From Chryseobacterium lactis (GTDB taxonomy: Bacteria; Bacteroidota; Bacteroidia; Flavobacteriales; Weeksellaceae): a stretch of DNA of 64,000 nucleotides. Numbering within the stretch: the first letter of the stretch is position 1; each line of letters begins with the position of its first letter. Where the stretch lies: assembly GCF_003815875.1 (NCBI RefSeq), contig NZ_CP033924.1:4030001-4094000 (forward strand). Direction: 5' to 3'. Below, piece by piece: positions 61,591 through 64,000 of the stretch. The notes beneath the pieces were generated by a model that worked only from the letters and a program-made list of their open reading frames with translations, had not been told where the DNA came from and searched no databases. The position numbers were made by a program, and so were the translations under genes.

Positions 61591-63042
61591 ATGAGTTCAC
61601 ACATTTCAAATGAAAGACCGCAACCGGATAAAGTATTGGCAGATATTGCGGATTATGTTTTAAACTATGAAATAAAAAATGACTTAGCCTGGAAAACGGC
61701 GCATTATTGTCTTTTAGATACTATTGGCTGCGGATTGGAAGCATTAACTTATCCTGCATGCACTAAATTGATAGGTCCTATTGTAAAGGGTACCATTGTT
61801 CCTAATGGAGCCAAAGTGCCGGGTACTCAATTTCAGCTGGATCCTGTACAGGCGGCCTTCAATATTGGAGCGATCATCCGCTGGCTGGATTTTAATGACA
61901 CCTGGCTGGCTGCCGAATGGGGACATCCCTCAGATAATTTAGGAGGTATTTTAGCCACTGCAGACTGGTTGTCAAGAACCCATATTGCAGAAGGAAAAGC
62001 ACCTTTACAAATGAAACAGGTATTGGAAGCAATGATTATGGCTCACGAAATCCAGGGAGTAATTGCACTTGAAAATTCCTTCAATAAAGTAGGTTTAGAT
62101 CATGTATTATTGGTAAAGCTTGCTTCTACGGCGGTAGTAGGAAAGCTGATCGGACTAACGCGGGATGAGCTGATCAATGCCGTTTCATTAGCCTTTGTAG
62201 ACGGGCAATCATTGAGAACCTACCGTCATGCTCCGAATACCGGTTCCCGCAAATCCTGGGCTGCCGGTGATGCAACTTCAAGAGCAGTTCGCCTTGCCTT
62301 GATCGCAAAAACAGGCGAAATGGGATATCCTTCTGTTTTAACTGCCAAGACATGGGGATTCTATGATGTTTCTTTCAAAGGAAACGAATTTAAATTTCAG
62401 AGAGATTACGGCTCTTATGTAATGGAAAATGTATTGTTCAAAATATCTTTCCCTGCAGAGTTTCACTCTCAGACAGCAGTAGAAGCGGCAATGACATTAC
62501 ATTCACGATTAAAAGACCTTGGAAAAACAACAGATGACATTAAAAAAATTACGATACGTACCCACGAAGCTGCCATCCGTATCATCGATAAAAAAGGCCC
62601 TTTAAATAATCCCGCAGACCGCGATCACTGTATTCAATACATGGTTGCCGTTCCAATGATTCACGGAAGGCTCACTGCCGCAGATTATGAAGATAGCATT
62701 GCTTCAGACGCCAGAATTGATATTCTTCGCGATAAAATCGAATGTGTAGAAGATATTCAATTTACTAAAGATTATCACGATCCTGAAAAACGTTCCATTG
62801 CCAATGCATTAACTGTTGAACTGAATGACGGAACTATACTGGATGAAATCGTTGTAGAATATCCGATAGGGCACCAGCGAAGAAGAGAGGAGGGAATTCC
62901 AGAGCTGATCAAAAAATATAAGATCAATTTAGCCCGTATTTTCCCGGAAAAGCAGCAAAAACTCGTCCTGGAAAATTCATTGGAATATGATACACTGATC
63001 AACCTTAATGTCAATGAATTTGTTGATTTATTGGTAATTTAA
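61591..63042 (+). CDS. prpD: 2-methylcitrate dehydratase (PrpD)
   Basis: A 483-residue PrpD/MmgE-family enzyme that dehydrates 2-methylcitrate to 2-methylaconitate. Hallmarks: [60 protein letters not shown] and [15 protein letters not shown]. No AcnD/PrpF pair is seen, so this PrpD serves, with aconitase supplying the hydration. Follows prpC by 77 bases. Confidence 0.93.
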   Translation: MSSHISNERPQPDKVLADIADYVLNYEIKNDLAWKTAHYCLLDTIGCGLEALTYPACTKLIGPIVKGTIVPNGAKVPGTQFQLDPVQAAFNIGAIIRWLDFNDTWLAAEWGHPSDNLGGILATADWLSRTHIAEGKAPLQMKQVLEAMIMAHEIQGVIALENSFNKVGLDHVLLVKLASTAVVGKLIGLTRDELINAVSLAFVDGQSLRTYRHAPNTGSRKSWAAGDATSRAVRLALIAKTGEMGYPSVLTAKTWGFYDVSFKGNEFKFQRDYGSYVMENVLFKISFPAEFHSQTAVEAAMTLHSRLKDLGKTTDDIKKITIRTHEAAIRIIDKKGPLNNPADRDHCIQYMVAVPMIHGRLTAADYEDSIASDARIDILRDKIECVEDIQFTKDYHDPEKRSIANALTVELNDGTILDEIVVEYPIGHQRRREEGIPELIKKYKINLARIFPEKQQKLVLENSLEYDTLINLNVNEFVDLLVI

Positions 63043-63048
63043 ATAATA

Positions 63049-63098
63049 ATGGAAAGTTGAAGGAATTTTATTTTATGAATCACTTTTCAACTTTCCAT
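63049..63098 (+). repeat. 13-bp perfect hairpin between prpD and mmsA
   Basis: ATGGAAAGTTGAA (63049-63061) pairs exactly with TTCAACTTTCCAT (63086-63098), loop 24 bases, starting 6 bases after the prpD stop. The T-rich bases after the stem are mixed with A, so termination would be weak; it may cut or protect the mRNA. Confidence 0.55.
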
Positions 63099-63116
63099 TT
63101 TTCAATTCTAAAAAAT

Positions 63117-64000
63117 ATGTCACAAAAAGTAAAAATATTAATCAATGGAAACTTTCTGGAAAGTAAAACTACGGAACACCTTCCGGTAGAAGATCCGGCT
63201 ACCGGAGAAGTACTTGCAGAAGTTCCTTTAACGCTTTTATCAGAGATAGATGAAGCGATAGAAAGTGCTCAGGAAGCTTTTAAAACATGGAAAGAAGTAG
63301 CCACTCCGGAAAGAGCAAGATTCTTTCTTAAGTACCAGCAGCTTTTAAAAGAGCATCAAAAAGAGATCGCTGAAATTCTGTCTGAAGAAAACGGAAAAAC
63401 TTTTGCCGATGCAATGGGAGATGTGTGGAGAGGAATCGAGGTCGTAGAACATGCCTGTAACATTCCCACTTTGATGATGGGTGAAACGGTAGAAAATGTA
63501 GCCAGAGGTGTAGATACCTACAGTTACATCCAACCCCTTGGAGTCTGTGCAGGAATTACGCCTTTCAACTTTCCGGCTATGATTCCTTTATGGATGTTCC
63601 CCATGGCAATTGCTTGTGGTAATACTTTTATCTTAAAACCTTCTGAACAAACACCTATGACTTCCATAAAAATGGCAGAACTGTTTCTACAGGCTGGCTT
63701 TCCTAAAGGCGTTTTAAATATTGTTCATGGATCTAAAGACCAGGTCAATCATATCCTGAATCATCCGGAAATAAAAGCGATTTCTTTTGTGGGATCGGTT
63801 CCGGTGGCTGAACATGTATACCGTACGGGAACAGCCAATTTGAAACGGGTTCAGGCCTTTGGTGGTGCAAAAAATCATATGGTAGTAATGCCTGATGCCA
63901 ATAAGGAGCAGGTGATCAACAATTTGGTTGGAGCTTCTTGTGGAGCTGCCGGTCAGCGATGCATGGCAATCAGTGTTGCTGTTCTGGTGGGAGAAGCGCA
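63117..64000 (+). CDS. mmsA: CoA-acylating methylmalonate-semialdehyde dehydrogenase (partial)
   Basis: The first 294 codons are in the window; the gene runs past the end. It is an ALDH-superfamily enzyme (family length about 490) that turns methylmalonate semialdehyde, from valine, into propionyl-CoA. Visible: [48 protein letters not shown] and the catalytic Cys in GAAGQRCMA. Its product, propionyl-CoA, is the substrate of the methylcitrate cycle encoded just before, which explains the neighbourhood. Confidence 0.92.
   Translation, partial: MSQKVKILINGNFLESKTTEHLPVEDPATGEVLAEVPLTLLSEIDEAIESAQEAFKTWKEVATPERARFFLKYQQLLKEHQKEIAEILSEENGKTFADAMGDVWRGIEVVEHACNIPTLMMGETVENVARGVDTYSYIQPLGVCAGITPFNFPAMIPLWMFPMAIACGNTFILKPSEQTPMTSIKMAELFLQAGFPKGVLNIVHGSKDQVNHILNHPEIKAISFVGSVPVAEHVYRTGTANLKRVQAFGGAKNHMVVMPDANKEQVINNLVGASCGAAGQRCMAISVAVLVGEA

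Noticed and set aside
1..64000. CRISPR arrays, tRNA or rRNA genes, insertion sequences, prophage
   Set aside because: No regularly repeated 24-40-base units with spacers, no tRNA cloverleaf noticed, no transposase or phage proteins among the readable genes.

Overview
The window looks like chromosomal DNA of a Flavobacteriia-type Bacteroidota, most like Chryseobacterium or a close relative. Reasons: AT-rich DNA (by eye); promoters with the Bacteroidota -7 element TAnnTTTG instead of TATAAT; little Shine-Dalgarno signal; a secreted protease ending in a type IX secretion sorting domain; TonB-dependent receptors, LytS/LytR-type regulators and short hairpin repeats. I see no rRNA, tRNA, CRISPR array, intact insertion sequence or prophage.

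Layout. 1-9 kb: end of an outer-membrane barrel gene, a PAP2 phosphatase, an SDR/FAD dehydrogenase pair, an aldehyde dehydrogenase, a secreted rhodanese/TlpA redox pair, a DoxX-like protein and a LytS/LytR two-component pair flanked by direct repeats spaced like LytTR sites. 9-11 kb: two convergent DNA glycosylases (Mug and 3-methyladenine type), an orphan promoter-plus-terminator that may be a small RNA, and two unknown small proteins. 11-23 kb: a proline-peptide and hydroxyproline block: DPP4, Xaa-Pro aminopeptidase, an AraC regulator, the four enzymes taking trans-4-hydroxy-L-proline to 2-oxoglutarate, and a secreted M43 metalloprotease. 24-39 kb: a complete assimilatory sulfate-to-cysteine cluster (Rrf2 regulator, cysH, cysD, cysN, cysE, cysK, cobA, cysJ, cysI, a TonB receptor, and a siroheme-synthase/TauE-SafE fusion), with a very short ORF ending in a Cys-rich tract just after cysI. 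39-45 kb: mixed small genes (DoxX, lipoproteins, Nudix, GNAT, alpha/beta hydrolase). 45-49 kb: a probable zinc regulon (Fur/Zur-type repressor, MerC-like protein, CobW GTPase, alkaline phosphatase) marked by three copies of one operator-like palindrome. 49-58 kb: a PSD-like decarboxylase and a TetR-controlled TolC/HlyD/ABC export operon. 58-64 kb: a cobalamin riboswitch upstream of the methylcitrate cycle (prpB, prpC, prpD) and a methylmalonate-semialdehyde dehydrogenase cut by the window end.

How it works together. The proteolytic and hydroxyproline genes would let the cell cut proline-rich, collagen-like peptides and burn the hydroxyproline. The sulfur genes make cysteine from sulfate by an APS-reductase route with no APS kinase. 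The B12 riboswitch placement suggests that the B12-independent propionyl-CoA route (methylcitrate cycle) is shut off when cobalamin is available. The most unusual signals are the Cys-codon leader-like ORF with its overlapping hairpin at 34.06-34.16 kb, the B12 riboswitch before prpBCD, the orphan sigma-54-like transcript at 10.43-10.53 kb, the LytTR-like repeat sets, and the zinc-box divergent promoter.
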